The translations under genes and the position numbers were made by a program. Below the pieces are notes generated by a model. That model had not been told where the DNA came from and searched no databases. It saw nothing but the letters and a program-made list of their open reading frames with translations. DNA of 64,000 nt, from contig JAMZAV010000009.1 in the NCBI GenBank assembly GCA_024449915.1, positions 992,001-1,056,000 of the forward strand. The letters are read 5' to 3'. Below are positions 42,400-53,524 of this stretch, piece by piece. The stretch's first letter is position 1. Every line of letters starts with the position of its first letter. The stretch is from Sweltsa coloradensis. Lineage: Eukaryota > Arthropoda > Insecta > Plecoptera > Chloroperlidae.

Positions 42400-42840
42400 G
42401 GTATTATTTTATCAGTACTCTCGGTCTTGGTCTAATGTGAATCTCTCTATAACCATCTTCCAGACTCCATTAAAAACATTTCATGCTATGACCGTTTAAA
42501 ACATAAATTAAAACAAATTTTTATTTAAAAGCCTACTATTGTCTTAACGATATCTTACAGATACTCTCACGGAAACTTACTCTATTACTTGATATTATTG
42601 ATTATCAGTTAATGAACCCTATTAGGCTATTACTTTTCTTTAATGGTTATATACAATTTGTTTCATATTATGTGCTTTTAAATAACATTTATTAATTTAT
42701 CTAAGTAAGTATGTATTAGTAAACTTGAGTTTGTATTAGCTGAAAGAAAGGAGTAAGGACTCATACACTATAAATTGTGTTGTTATGTAATGTAATATGT
42801 ACAAAATGTCCTAATAAATAAGAATTAGAATTTAAAGTAC
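42400..42840 (+). mobile_element. Decayed LINE 3' end
   Basis: A frame near 42440-42530 reads YNHLPDSIKNISCYDRLKHK, typical of the last residues of LINE ORF2. It has a stop and shifts. An AT-rich 3' end with AATAAA follows. Weak but characteristic. Confidence 0.5.
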
Positions 42841-42849
42841 TACTCTAGG

Positions 42850-44316
42850 TAATTCCAGTTTAGAATGCCAACGGAAACAGAAAGAGGAAAAAATGATTTG
42901 TTGATCGTCCAATGCAAACAACACACAGTCGATAATAACTTTTTTGGTTACCTATCTATCTAATCTACTAGCCTAGTTAAGCTAGGTGACATACCTAAGC
43001 TCAATATGATATTTCTAATGAATACTTGAAATTTGAAAAGAAAATTAACTTCTCTTGCAATTTTGATTCATTCTGGGAAACAGAAAGTCAAAAATTGTTT
43101 TTTACTTCCCCCCCCCTAAAACATTCCTTCAATTAAATCTTGTGATACTTTATTATATGTACAGTACAATACAACTGTTGAACATTGGCAGTGTAGACCT
43201 TGCAGGTGAGGTGTTGACAGTAAACACAGTAAGATTAGGAATAACAACCCGACAAAATATAATTAGTACATATTCTACCCAAAACAATGTATTATGAAGA
43301 CATTTGACAGTGTTTATAGAGTGGCTTGTATATCTGGAAGCTTGTTGTACTTTGAGAGGGGTTTACTTATACTGTAAACTATGGCTTGTTGCAAAATTGC
43401 TATTTGGTTTTCTGTTTTCTGGTATTAAATTTTATTGGCTAGGGGACATTCATTTAAGTGAAAACTTGCAGAATAACTTTTGTTTTCTTGCAAATTACTA
43501 TCCAAAATGCATGAGATAAGAAAAGTTACATTTTTCAAATATTTTCTTTATAAATAGCGTAAGAGGCTTAGCCTATACGTTTGTACCGGTATGTAATAAA
43601 CTAATAAACCTTAGTTTGAGAAAATATGACAAGAATTGCCCGCAAGATGATAGTGGCTGTGCACAACAATAACACGAACCCACGGGCCACTTCCTTTGTT
43701 TGACTATTGTTAACCCTTGCCACAAGTTCATGAATTATATTATCTTACTAAAATTAGTAAGTAAATATTAACTACAATCGGTTGTCAATCAGTTAAAGTT
43801 CTTGACCTGATGGTTTGGTCCAAACTATTTTACAAAGGAAGGATTATTTGTCAAAAGGAATAGAATGTTAAACCACTTATAAACCGTGTTTCTTTTGAAA
43901 AACTCTTTATTTAGCAAAATCAATGGTATTATGAAGCACTTGTAACCCGCGATTTCTTTAGAATCTTCCTAAAGTGGAGACAAAGATGCACCCACTTATT
44001 CCGCCTGACTGCCAGGGGATTTGGACAAGGCAAGCGGTCAAGAACTTTACTGCAATGTGTTTTGAAACTAACTAGGCCTATAACCACCTTTGATATGCTC
44101 ATACCATGTTTGAAATGCTAAAAATGACCAATGAAACATCTTGTAAAATGAACTGAAAGGTTGTTAAATTGAAATTATTTGGACGTACACTGTTCTTAAA
44201 ATAAAATATATTATATTTGTCTTTATCAAACTGGGTTGAACAAAGCAATGTTTCAACAATACTAGTGATGAATCAATAACTATGTCCTTAAAGCGGGCTT
44301 ATGTTTAAAAACCTTA
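42850..44316. other. No supported feature
   Basis: AT-rich. Short open frames (such as 43304-43519 and MHPLIPPDCQGIW near 43986) match nothing recognisable and lack convincing splice context. Confidence 0.4.
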
Positions 44317-45169
44317 TTAAACGAGTGAGCGCAGCGAACGGAGTGGTCTCCATTCAACTTAAACGGAGCTTATTCTGTTAGTCTGCGTGTGTATGTGTAC
44401 GTTGAAAATCAGCCGAATCGCTGAACAGATTGTGCTGAAATTTTAAACAGACATCCGGTAAGAGTTTACTGAGAACTGCTAACAAAATCGGCAAGATCCA
44501 TTGCGATTTAAACCTACAAGAAATAATAAATTGAAAAATAGGCTTCCAATGTTTAGAAATTATTTTAACGACAATGGTTTAGATAATGAAATTATATTTT
44601 TGTTTGTTATTTGCCTGGCCGTGAAATGCCGTGCCCATGCAAGGTCTATCAAATGTTGCACGTCAAGGTACCCCCAAATTCTGTTCGTAGATTGAGTAAA
44701 CCTTGCAATATTTTCACGTATTTCGTACTGGCTATGTTTACCATAGTAGGCCCTATTGCCACAGATGATGGACTACACTGCGTTATATGCATTTCAAAAC
44801 ATGTTTAATAGTTTTTTAAATACAGTCCAGAAATTACAAAATCTTTCCCGACCAGGGGATTGAACCCATGTCTCCCACATTTCGGCTAAAAGGGCGCTTC
44901 AGCCAACTAGACTAGGGAAACGCCAAAGTCGTTGTTAGAGGAGTGAGCGAGTCATGTGTTGAGCACCCGGGAACATTTGCATTTAAGTTTGATAATATTC
45001 GTATAAATAATAGGGTATTTAAGTTTAGGTCATAGTTTAGGCCATAATGCTCCACTGTAGCCTATGATAGGCTAGGGTGGCCTAAGGTAGGGGGAAGAAA
45101 AGGAATGTTACTGGATACTCAACACATGGCTCACTCACTCGTCTAACAACGACTTTGGCGTTTCCCTAG
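44317..45169 (+). mobile_element. Helitron-like element K with tRNA-like segment
   Basis: Starts TTAAACGAGTGAGCGCAGCG after an A. It has a tRNA-like stretch (44845-44910, complement) then an inverted internal copy of the 3' tip (44912) and the true tip ending GGCGTTTCCCTAG at 45169. 44912-45169 is thus a palindrome with arms of about 60 bases. The body is shared with 34420-34995 and 47397-48736. Confidence 0.65.
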
Positions 45170-46220
45170 TATTAATACTATAGTGTTGTTAAAACATTGC
45201 TTTGTTCAACCCAGTTTGATAAAGACACTAGAGTTTGTGTCAAAATATTACAATTAAAATATTTATTTTAAGAACAGTGTACGTCCAAATAATTTCAATT
45301 TAACAATCAATTTACCTGTTCTACTAGTTTCAATTTATAATGAACTGAAAGGTGTTGCTACAATTTTCTAGGTTAAGTATTTAATGCGTTATACATAATT
45401 AATTTCAATAGTGTGAAAGTAGTCACAATTGTAATTTGTAATAATATTTTTAACACTACTATATGGCTAGTCCAAGGTTATAGCTTAGAAGTGTGTAGGG
45501 CCCATCAGACACACCTAGTGTTGTTCCCCTATGTTATAAATGCATGTATATACCTACCTATAAGGTTATTCATTATAATGTTATCTGAGGAATTGGTTTG
45601 TTCATTGAGACATTAAAAAATTGTGATCGATTAATATTATTGATTTGATTTTAATATACACTATTTGAAAATCATATTGAATGGCAACTCAAGACTGTTT
45701 GATTTTTATGTTGTCAACTAGGTACTAATTACTTTTGATTTACTATCTTTGCTAAACAAAATGTCAAAACACTTTTTTACACCTTAACATGGAACAACGG
45801 TACGTTTTAGTTCTAAAATGTATTGTATTTATTCAATAATGTTGACACAGCACGCTTGAGACATATTATTACATTTAATTTTAATTTATTTAATTTAAAA
45901 TAACTTGTAGGATAATTAATAGGTAGAATAAATAAAAGCTAGGTATAGTATACTAGAGGTAACAGTGTATACCAGTGTATATATGGCCATCCCTGCCATC
46001 TAGCATTAACACTCCATTATATAGACGAACGGGTCATGATCGAAGTTCAAAATTTTAGGAGGATGCTTTTAAAACGCATTCATTCTGTACAATATCAGCC
46101 GGGAGTTTTATATTATTTATTTTATTTTGCGATCAAGGTAGAATTTCAAAACTTGACCAAACTGTATTGGAATAGAACTCATTTTCTTACAGATTGTTAT
46201 CACAATCTTTTTCCTCACAG
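45170..46220. other. No supported feature
   Basis: AT-rich sequence with no recognised gene or repeat. Confidence 0.4.
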
Positions 46221-46366
46221 ATTTTTTGAGGCAAAGAATTATAAAAAGTAATTGCAGTGACCTGCGATGTATTTTGGACGTGCAGACAGCACGTATTGCA
46301 GCGAGGATCATATTGTTTGCTTGCTGCGTAGTAATAGTAGTGGTGTGTATTATCATCAAAGATTAG
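46221..46366 (+). CDS. Orphan terminal exon candidate, C-terminal membrane anchor
   Basis: A strong acceptor (TTTTTCCTCACAG) is followed by a frame of 47 codons and TAG: FLRQRIIKSNCSDLRCILD, then ARIAARIILF and CCVVIVVVCIIIKD. The last 20 or so residues would be a tail anchor. A 3' UTR with AATAAA near 46825 could follow. No upstream exon was found, so this may be chance. I do not recognise a family. Confidence 0.3.
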
Positions 46367-46369
46367 TCA

Positions 46370-47396
46370 TGTGGGTAATCTTTGTTATCATTAAGAACTG
46401 CTGTTGATTTTTTGTTTTACTGTTAATTTGAGAATTTCGTACACAAACACATTATAATATATTTTTACAATTTGGGACAGTGAGTATTAGTAGTTGCTTC
46501 AATATTTCTGCACTACATTTTCTATAACCCAGGCCTCCAATTATGAGTAAGAGTAAGAATGACTTTTTAGATTTTTTAAATCTTAAAATGCATTAAAGCT
46601 GTGCATTTGACTCCAAAATTTTACACCATAACAAATTACAGATTCCAAATACTAGACATGGTAGGCAGCTTTAGCTTGTACAACAGTAATGTAATAATGT
46701 TGTATCAATGGCTTCTTTAATGACACAGATTGCATAACATTGAGTTGATTACAGTTTAGGTATAAACTGAGTTCACTACTTATTATAAAATATAAAATGC
46801 AGTTGTCTTATTTTATTGGCCAATAAAGGCTTTGCATCTGGGCTGTATTTATTTACTATATCATTATCCAGTCTTTGCAACTTTAAAAAATAGGGTACAT
46901 TTTCAAACCTCTTTTCCGTTCTCGGTATAAGAAAAGTTAACCAAGGTCAAATGAACAAACCTTATCCAGAAGATATAAAAGTATTATCTGCTGGTGCTGT
47001 TTTGTTAGTAGTGTACTTTTGTGCTCTTGATGTGGATTGATTTTCACCATATTTGAAGGATTTAGGCCTACAAGCATTAGTCTTTCTTTACATTTGATTT
47101 TCTGTTGAACTGTTTGAATAAATAGAAATAATGTGTTTATATTTTTTTCGTGTGAAGATGTGGATAGAATATAAAAACTTGTACAATATTTTTAAATAAA
47201 GATACGTACAAACTAAAATAATTAGTGAAATTGTCTAGCATTGTTATTTATTTGTTATATATCTACATATAATCACTGTCAATTACTTTACACGTGCACT
47301 AACTGTTAATATATTCAACATAACAAGTTCAATAAATAAATAATAATAATCACAATATTGTGGTATACTTGGGGAAATTGCATTGTATTGTATTTA
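46370..47396. other. AT-rich stretch, possible 3' UTR
   Basis: No gene or repeat is recognised. AATAAA motifs occur near 46825 and 47118. Confidence 0.35.
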
Positions 47397-48736
47397 CTAG
47401 GAAAACGCAAGTCGTTGTTAGATGAGTGAGTGAGCCATGTGTTTAGTACCCGGTAATTTTCCATTGCCTCCCCTATGGCTAGATCCAGTCTTGGGGAGGA
47501 ACGCATTCCTTTTTCAGGAACTTTTGTGGGAACGCGTTCCTTTTCTTGGATCAGGAACTAGTAACGTCAAAGTTACTATTTCGTGGGAACCTGGAACGAA
47601 TTTCACGTTCCTTTATATGTTCCTTTCGCCGTCGTAATCCCGTCGAATTCCAGTACCTGATATCGTAAACTGCAGTATGAAAAATATCAATGTGATATCT
47701 TGTTTTTTCGAAAATGGCGCCACCCTCGTCAGATGGCCTGGGACTCAATTTAATAAATAAGAGTAATGATAAATTAACTAATTTCATATTCATTATTGTT
47801 TAAATCAGTGATGGTATAAGGAACTTGAAAGGCATTAAGTTCCTTTTGAGGAACGAGGAACGTTTCAGTTCCTTTTTTATTGAAAAGGAACGAGGAACGT
47901 TTTGGTTCCTTTTTAGGCAGAAGTAACTTAACTTTTCAAAGTTCCCTTTTTGGGGGAACGTGCCCAAGACTGGCTAGATCCACCATGGGCCTTTCCACCC
48001 TAGTCTATCATAGGCTAGAGTAGTGCATTATGGCCTTACCGTTGATGCACCCTTATAGTTGTACTAACAAAACTCAAAACCCTATCTTTCATATACATAT
48101 ATCAATCAACTTAAATGCAAATGTTCCCGGGTACTCAACACATGACTCGCTCACTTGCCTAACAACGACTTTGGTGTTTTCCTAGTATAGTTGACTAAGG
48201 TGCCATTATACCCGAAATGTGGAAGACCTGACGGTCAACGGCTGGCAAGATTTTGTATTTTCTGGATTGTATTTATTAAACTATAGAACATATTTTGAAA
48301 TGCATTCAATACAGTGGAAAACATTGCCGGTGCAAAATACGTGTAAAGTTTACAAGGTTCACTCAATCTTCCAGCGGAATTTAGGGGAACCTTGAGCGCG
48401 CATGACTTGATACATCTTGGTCACTGCATGCATACACCGCCTGACAATAAAAAATAAAAAACTACAAGAACAACACCATTGTCGTTAAATTGAATCCTAC
48501 ACATTTACAGCCTATTTTTCAATTTATTATTTCTTGTAGGTTTAAATCGCAACGGATGTTTCTGATTTTGGTAGCAGTTCTCAGTAAACTGGTACTAGAT
48601 GTCTGTTTAAAATTTCAGCTCAATCTATTCTGATTTGGTTGAATTTTGGCGTACAAACCAAACAGAAACACATACAGTCATGGACGTGCCATTCGACTTG
48701 CGTTGTAAGACTCATTCGTTGTGCTCACTCTTCTAA
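47397..48736 (-). mobile_element. Helitron-like element M with nested hAT-like insert
   Basis: 3' tip CTAG at 47397-47400 (complement), inverted internal tip ending CTAG at 48182-48185, tRNA-like stretch (48186-48240), body shared with 34420-34995 and 44317-45169, and 5' end TTAGAAGAGTGAGCACAACG at 48736. A hAT-like element lies inside at 47486-47972. Confidence 0.65.
47486..47972. mobile_element. hAT-like MITE with 8-bp duplication and GGAACG arrays
   Basis: Ends CAGTCTTGGG and CCCAAGACTG, flanked by GCTAGATC (47478-47485 and 47973-47980). Both subterminal regions carry many GAACG/CGTTCC motifs, like the clustered transposase-binding motifs of hAT elements. No transposase. Confidence 0.85.
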
Positions 48737-48809
48737 TTATTAGCAGCTGTTCTGTTGGATGATATAGGATGCCATAACAAAAACAATTGTCAGAATTGTT
48801 GGTACATAA

Positions 48810-48989
48810 GGGTCGGGGTCAAGGGGTAGAAACACCGTTCGGTATAAGCGCCATTCAACATAAAGTCGTCATGGGTCATTCGACATAAAAAAAATGTACA
48901 AAATGCGCCATTCAACATAAGGCTCATTCGACCTAAAATGTTGAATAGCGCTTATACCGAACGGTTTTTCTACCCCGTGACCCCGACCC
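48810..48989. mobile_element. 180-bp palindromic MITE with 9-bp duplication
   Basis: Arms GGGTCGGGGTCA, GGGGTAGAAA, CGTTCGGTATAAGCGC and complements form almost the whole element. GGTACATAA flanks it at 48801-48809 and 48990-48998. A 9-base duplication is typical of Mutator-like elements. Confidence 0.85.
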
Positions 48990-49186
48990 GGTACATAATA
49001 TAATATAGGCCCTAATACATTTTGTTATTTACAAAATTACAATTGGCGGTCAACATTCACTGATTATTATTACTGTTTAAAGTGTATATTTTATAAGACA
49101 TAATGTGTAAACAAAAGAATGTTTAAAACAATCATTAGACAAAATTATGAGAATGATCATAAAGAGATAGGGTACAAACAGCTTAC

Positions 49187-49296
49187 CTGAAGAAGAGTAC
49201 GTAGGCTGCAATAGATGAACACAGCACAGATGGAGAAATTTCATATCCAAATGTTTTTAGTTCACATGACTTTCCTTGAGCAGTGAGGAAAGAGAG
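49187..49296 (-). CDS. Orphan internal exon candidate
   Basis: Between a weak acceptor (AACTCAG) and a good donor (CAG then GTAAGC), 36 codons are open on the - strand: LSFLTAQGKSCELKTFGYEI then SPSVLCSSIAAYVLFF, which is signal- or membrane-like. No neighbouring exon was found and no family is recognised. Confidence 0.25.
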
Positions 49297-49299
49297 CTG

Positions 49300-50690
49300 A
49301 GTTCCAACTTAAAAGTTGAAAAATCTTTGTTATGTAGGCCTAGTTTCTGTGGTTATTTTTGTGTCCAGTCGTCGTTAACCACCTCTTGACACTACTATGT
49401 CGTCCAACGTACGGTAGGTTCATATTCCGTATAAGGCATGAGTTTTTGTTATCGGCAGTCATCGTCATCTATCTCCACTCATTGTCTTGAATAGCCTCAG
49501 TGCATTAATAGAGACGTAAAGAAATAAAAATCACCATCATATGCCAGTGGCTGGACCTCTCCAGTGTTCGGCATGGGTCTTTACTCTCCACATCCCCTGG
49601 CCTAGACTATAATGGTGGTGCATTATGAACTAACGGTTTACGCGCCTTTAATCCAAATAAACCAATAGCAAAGCACCTAGAAAATATGTTGGAACACACG
49701 CATAATCATCAAACGTGATTTTAGTGTTTTAGTGTTTGTGTCATCGATACGATGGAAATGGATTATACAATAATTCCATAAAATTGTCACTGTTAAATTC
49801 TCCATTCGCCATTCACCATATTATAATTATTATTTTGTGCGCTTCGCAACGCAACACCGAATATTAAAATTAAACAACAGAACAGCAGTTTAAATAGCCC
49901 GCACTGGCGAGGTGCGCAGAACACATCACAAATGAGTGCAGTATGCGCGATCCACGTGCAGATCGTTCTTGGTAGGTGGCGACATCTGGCCACAGCCACA
50001 GGATTGAGCGTCAGTCAACACAACATGGGTGCATGTGGTGTACGTGAGCTATTTTGATAAAGTGCCGCTTTGCAGTATGTTGTGTGTGGAGAAGAAACAT
50101 TGCAGTGTAAACGAATAGCGGATATATGTATATTTCAAACAAAAGTTCTCATTTTGTTCTTAGACACGTACATAATTGATTATTACATCATAGAGTGTTG
50201 TTGTGCATCAGCCGAAAGTGATCACTGGGCTAGACGGGCTGCTTAGGCCTAGGCCAGCGTCGGAGATAGTGCTTGCCCAGTGTATTCCGACGTGTCAAAC
50301 AGAATTGAGTCTTTATGACAATATAAATGGTCATTTATTGTATGTTTCTAAATGTCACAAGTGTTTTTTGGTCTCGTAGTTCAGTTTCCTTTCGTCCAAG
50401 CCTAGTGTCAGGTGTGTTTAGCCTAGGCTGACCATGCTTTCAACATGGACAAAAACATAACATATTGTTTCAAGAAGTTCTCTCGTGTCACATATTAAGA
50501 TACGAACTGTTCGATTTTTATTGATTTAAACATTTATTGATAGTGTATAATCGTAGTATAGGCATAGGATTAGTGCTTTTGTATTGATGACACAGCACAG
50601 TCACAACTGCGTAGCCTATCACATTCGCCTCGTGGTGGTTTTGCGCTTGCCTGCCAATCTCGTCGAGTGAGAAGTGAGAACGGAAATAAA
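49300..50690. other. Upstream region of the LARP1-like exon
   Basis: Contains a - strand frame of 68 codons (49999-49793) with a hydrophobic stretch but no family match. The region from about 50100 to 50690 probably holds the promoter and 5' UTR of the LARP1-like gene; no TATA box is obvious. Confidence 0.35.
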
Positions 50691-51345
50691 ATGGCGGCGG
50701 CTCAAATAGCTGCGCAGTCCGGTGATGGTTCCCAAAATAGGGAGACTGTTGGAGTTTCGTACGCAAACGCAGTGCTCAATTTAAAAAACATGGACAACAA
50801 AGAAAACATTCACGCAACGGGGCAGCATGCGTCGAAAGAGACCCCAAGTCGAGAAGTTCCCATAAGAAACAGAGTAAATGTTCAAAGGCATCCAAGACCA
50901 AATTCTCACAGGGCCAGGCCACCACCGGCTTCAGCACAAAACAGTGCGTCCGAAGATTTTCCTAAAATCTTTCCTCCCAATAGAAATATTCGAAGATTTC
51001 CTACAAAGCCCGATACAGGAATAGCGAAAACAAACAATGACAGGCCTTCTACTCATGTGAACGGAACACACAAACCAACGGAGAGTAAAAATGATTTGGG
51101 TTTAGACGAGGCTATCCCCGAGGAAGACGAGAGAAGTGATACACAAGAGGAAGAGGAGAAAGGTCCAAAATATGTCGAAGCTCCTTTACCGACAGTCAAC
51201 CCATGGACAGCCAAGAAAAGTACTACTCCGTCTGTGACTGTGACTGTTAGTAAGCCTGTTGCAGTACCATCACCTGCTGCGAGTGTACCTCCAAGTGACA
51301 AGTCTCGAGTTCTCCAACCACAACAACAACAACATGGCGTAATTG
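50691..51345 (+). CDS. LARP1-like first coding exon (N-terminus only)
   Basis: The ATG at 50691 is in good context (AAAATGGCGG) and opens 218 codons plus one base, ending at donor GTGAGT (51346). The start MAAAQIAAQSGDG is followed by VSYANAVLNLKNMDNKEN and a disordered, charged stretch rich in Pro, Asn and Glu. Near residue 164 KYVEAPLPTVNPWTAKK matches the short motif (FVEAPPPKVNPWT-like) found near the N-terminus of La-related protein 1. A Gln run then precedes the donor. LARP1 binds 5'TOP mRNAs and controls ribosomal-protein mRNA translation in the cytoplasm through La-module and DM15 regions that lie further along and are not in the window. The call rests mainly on one motif. No second exon was found up to 64000. 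Confidence 0.6.
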
Positions 51346-53036
51346 GTGAGTGCTGATATTAGCCTAGGCCTACTCGCAATGTAAGCCATTTGCCCTTTTT
51401 ACATCGACTTTCGACTCTACACATTGTTAGGCCCTACTGTTCACACACTTGCTAAAATGCGAGTTTTCAGTCATTTTCGAGGCATGCCACTTTGTTGTCC
51501 ATGCGTTGACCTGAATACAGTGGATGCACCACCTGTTGTATGTCTGCTTATGTCGGTAGGTCGTTCGTGGTGCTTCCGAGAGTAGCTAAGTAAATGTATG
51601 CATTATTTGGAACTCATTCGGTTGCGGGGTGTCCAAAATAAAATCATCACGTTTTTCACTAAAATACTTTGGGCCTGGCCTGGGTCTACAAAACCTCTAA
51701 TGTTGATATTTTAGGTAGGGGCCTCTCAAGGACTTTCAACCAAAAAGGACTTCCGTTTAAAATAGCAACGTTATTTTTTTTAAATTTTGGACCCCCCGGA
51801 AGTCCAACCAAAAGAGTTCCCATTATTTTGCATTAGGGGCCTGGGCCCCTGATTTGCCATTGCTGTCACCATCTTTGTAGGATTGCTCTGTGGTCAAGGT
51901 TTGAATGTTTGCCCTAGCCCTACCTATGTTCCAGGCCTATTGAAAACTGATGTAGGCCCCAGTGGCGGATACAAGGGAGAGGGAGGGGCGGTGGGGCGAT
52001 CCGCCCCCCCAATGATTCATTAAAAAATTAATTAATTAGGTAGGCCCTAGGGCCTATATATTATTCCATAATATTTTATTATTTTATCATGCAAACAGCG
52101 TAGCGAACGGCATATATTACAATTTACAATAGTAGGCGGAGGCCTAAAGGGCCACCCTAGAATGATGACATAGGCCTATGGCGGTATGGGAGGGAGTGAA
52201 GTTGTGTGTGGAGTTGTAGAGTGAAGTTTGATTGGGATGTGATTGTGCACGCTACAGCAGAGCACAACCTGTTGAGCTATAATGGCTGCTTGGTTTCAGC
52301 ACACGTGTATGCTGTGAATTGTAAGCTCGACATGACGACAAAACAAATTGACGCTCACAAACTACATTGTTTCGGTATTGCATTCAGCCCACCACTTTTT
52401 CCTAAAACACACCAAATGCACTCTAACACCTAGGCCTACATATGGATATTCACAGAGTCAAATGGTCACTTCTAAGCTCTTTTCAAATACAACCCGGACC
52501 GGCAATTGGGAGATGTGTGTTCAATAGGCCGTTTAGATGGATTTTATAATTTCTGGATTGATTTAGGCCTACATAAAAACAATAAGCCCAGTTCTTGTAG
52601 GGGGGTAGTTTTTAGACGGTGTTAGTGGGATGAGATTGGTTCCGTACCAATTTTTCAAAAACTGACAATTTGAAACCGCTACTGTAGCTAGGCCTGCTCG
52701 GGACTTGCTGTCACGCCGACTGCGAGGCTGTACCGGCCTGTGTACTATTCTGCATTACTGATTAATAACTTAACCAACCGTAGTGCATTATTACTTCATA
52801 ATTATCCTCTGAATAGTTACTGACTTATTGGCCAGGTGTTTGGTGTTATTATTTTTGCAAACGTGTTCCCCCGATTGCATGCTGAAGATGCATCTAAAGA
52901 TTGATAGGCTAGGCCTAGTGTGCCTAATTAATTGACCCTCTTGCATTCTGTCTCTACTCTACCCTAGAGTTTAATAACTTGTGCGTCCACTTTCGGTGTC
53001 TTTTCACCAGCCAGGGGTATAGTCAGGATTTTGCGT
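51346..53036 (+). other. Start of the probable LARP1-like intron 1
   Basis: Many TAGGCCTA motifs. 51960-52030 is a CAGTGGCGGATACAAGG MITE end, and 52358-52435 is a fragment of the repeat at 53037-53515 (ATTTCGGTATTGCATTCAGCC-like). No exon is seen. Confidence 0.4.
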
Positions 53037-53515
53037 AGTGGCTCCCGCAGGGCCCGTTTAGGGGGCCTCGTAACAAAAACTTAGTAAAAAAAAAAAAAAA
53101 AGCATTTCACCCTGTTTGGAAAATATTGTATTTGTTTTCGTTGCTAAAATTACCGTGGATCAAGCGGTTTGACGGTGAAATCTAGCGGATATTTAGGAAC
53201 TTTTAGCGCCACAACACAACAACAACAACACACAAAAACTACATTATTTTGGTATTGCATTCAGCCCACACCTTTTTTCTTAAATGCACCAAACGTACTC
53301 TAAAAACCTGATTTTCAAAATTTTTGTCTGCGGCACTATTGTTGTGGGGCTTCGCCCCCCAAAACCCTGTACTTGGTCCTTATATGATACCCCCGGGATG
53401 AAAAGCCTGAATACATAAACAACACTGAGCCTAGGCCTATGTGTGTAATCTCTTAGGGGGGTGGGGGGGCATAGAAATTTTGCGGGCGAGCCCATGAAAC
53501 GAAGTTCCGCCACTG
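53037..53515. mobile_element. hAT-like MITE, copy 1
   Basis: Ends AGTGGCTCCC and TTCCGCCACTG, flanked by ATTTTGCGT at 53028-53036 and 53516-53524 (8-9 base duplication depending on the first base). The interior matches 61765-62252 throughout. Confidence 0.8.
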
Positions 53516-53524
53516 ATTTTGCGT

